Shown here piece by piece: positions 42,902 to 43,441 of a DNA stretch of 43,441 nt. This stretch comes from Triangularia verruculosa (Eukaryota > Ascomycota > Sordariomycetes > Sordariales > Podosporaceae): the NCBI GenBank assembly GCA_033296885.1, contig MU864064.1, positions 1-43,441 on the forward strand, in the 5' to 3' direction. The notes beneath the pieces were generated by a model, which ran no database searches, was not told where the DNA came from, and saw only the letters and a list, made by a program, of their open reading frames with translations. Position 1 is the stretch's first letter; each line of letters starts with the position of its first letter. Made by a program: the position numbers and the translations under genes.

Positions 42902-43441
42902 GCTTTAAAACTATAGTTTGTAAAGAATAGTATAATTTTCGTTATTTCTATAGGTACTGTATTATATACGAGCTATATCGCTGGTAAAAGTTTAACTTAG
43001 TTATTTTATTCGAAATTAATATAATTCCGAAAGTATTATTTAACGATTTAGTTAAGCCTCTTTGTCTAGCCGTCCGTCTATAGGTAATATATTAACGATA
43101 TTTTACTCTTTACTTTTACTTACTTTATTAAAGCCTTTTAAAACTTCGATATAAATTTAATATCGCGATCCATAATAAATTCCCTTAATTATATATATAT
43201 CGCCGTAACGTTTTAAAATATTATATCCGCTAATTATTCCGCTGTCTAAGTCTCCTTGTAAAGTAAAAAGTATATCTATTTAGTAAACTTATCGACTACC
43301 GTTAAGATACTATTATATTTAATATCTATAGTTATATCCTTAGATTCTGTTAGTTATATTATTTCTATGTAATATATATTAATATAACTACAAAAAACTA
43401 TTGCTTATGTAATATTTGTCTTTGACGAATATAGTTTTATT
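42902..43441 (-). mobile_element. minus-strand integrase fragment of another chromovirus copy
   Basis: The reverse complement reads as a second, independently mutated copy of the integrase core found at about 40496-40930 of the plus-strand element. Both contain the segments ATATTAAGT/ATATTAAAT, AACGGTAGTCGATA, TTATTACGGACCG/TTATTATGGATCG and the block ending TTTACAAACTA-like just before the break. It continues beyond the window end. It lies in the same orientation as LTR C and its tail but is not contiguous with it in element coordinates: about 1.2 kb of pol 3' sequence is missing between the two pieces. Confidence 0.75.

Noticed and set aside
42902..43441. Simple nested insertion with the left minus fragment as its continuation
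   Set aside because: About 1.2 kb of pol 3' sequence is missing between the fragments and there is no target-site duplication, so direct contiguity fails.

Overview
The window looks like a filamentous ascomycete (Pezizomycotina, most likely Sordariomycetes). The evidence is small GT-AG introns of about 50-100 nt, a HET-domain gene, a GPI-anchored GH72 wall enzyme, a fungal rhodopsin-fold membrane protein, an ankyrin/CorA-like protein, and an AT-rich right end whose retroelements show RIP: CpA/TpG almost gone, TpA in excess, CpG kept, and Gln/Trp codons turned into stops. No assignment below genus level can be supported.

Layout. About 0-33 kb is ordinary gene-bearing euchromatin. It begins with a poly-G/poly-C stretch (32-112) that may be a sequence artefact. 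Genes in order: a small orphan ORF; a broken CmcJ/AsaB-like oxygenase gene (950-2055); a glutamine-synthetase-family gene (minus, 2073-3524); an RRM-like gene interrupted at a C12 run (minus, 4396-5926); a HET-domain gene (7214-9245); a GH72 glucanosyltransferase (10643-12120); a five-exon DUF4238 gene (12691-15201); a convergent cytochrome b561 membrane protein (minus, 15341-16399); a Cys-rich orphan (17763-18146); an ankyrin/CorA-like membrane protein (18803-22519) with several frame breaks; a convergent cytochrome P450 (minus, 22696-24558) with a GC-AG intron; a decayed gene (minus, 26109-26842); a tiny zinc-ribbon ORF (27082-27174); a seven-TM rhodopsin-domain protein (28151-29540); and a secreted alpha/beta hydrolase (31324-32482). 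They read as individually regulated genes with long intergenic gaps. The P450, rhodopsin-like protein, hydrolase and oxygenase relic are the types found in accessory or secondary-metabolism regions, but no backbone synthase is present, so I do not call a cluster.

From about 32.9 kb the composition changes abruptly. After unassigned repeat-like sequence comes a nest of Ty3/gypsy chromovirus copies: a minus-strand LTR (34418 to about 34798) with part of its 3' internal region; a nearly full-length plus-strand element (LTR 35397-35842, gag, protease, RT, RNase H, integrase, chromodomain, LTR 42440-42901); and a minus-strand integrase fragment running off the window end (42902-43441). The three LTRs share their promoter-proximal 3' half, but their U3 halves differ and two carry unrelated internal tandem repeats. 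RIP damage is patchy, with sharp boundaries inside LTRs. A tRNA-like sequence with a perfect B box sits between the chromodomain and the 3' LTR.

All splice sites and domain calls were read by eye. No alignment, HMM or expression data were available.
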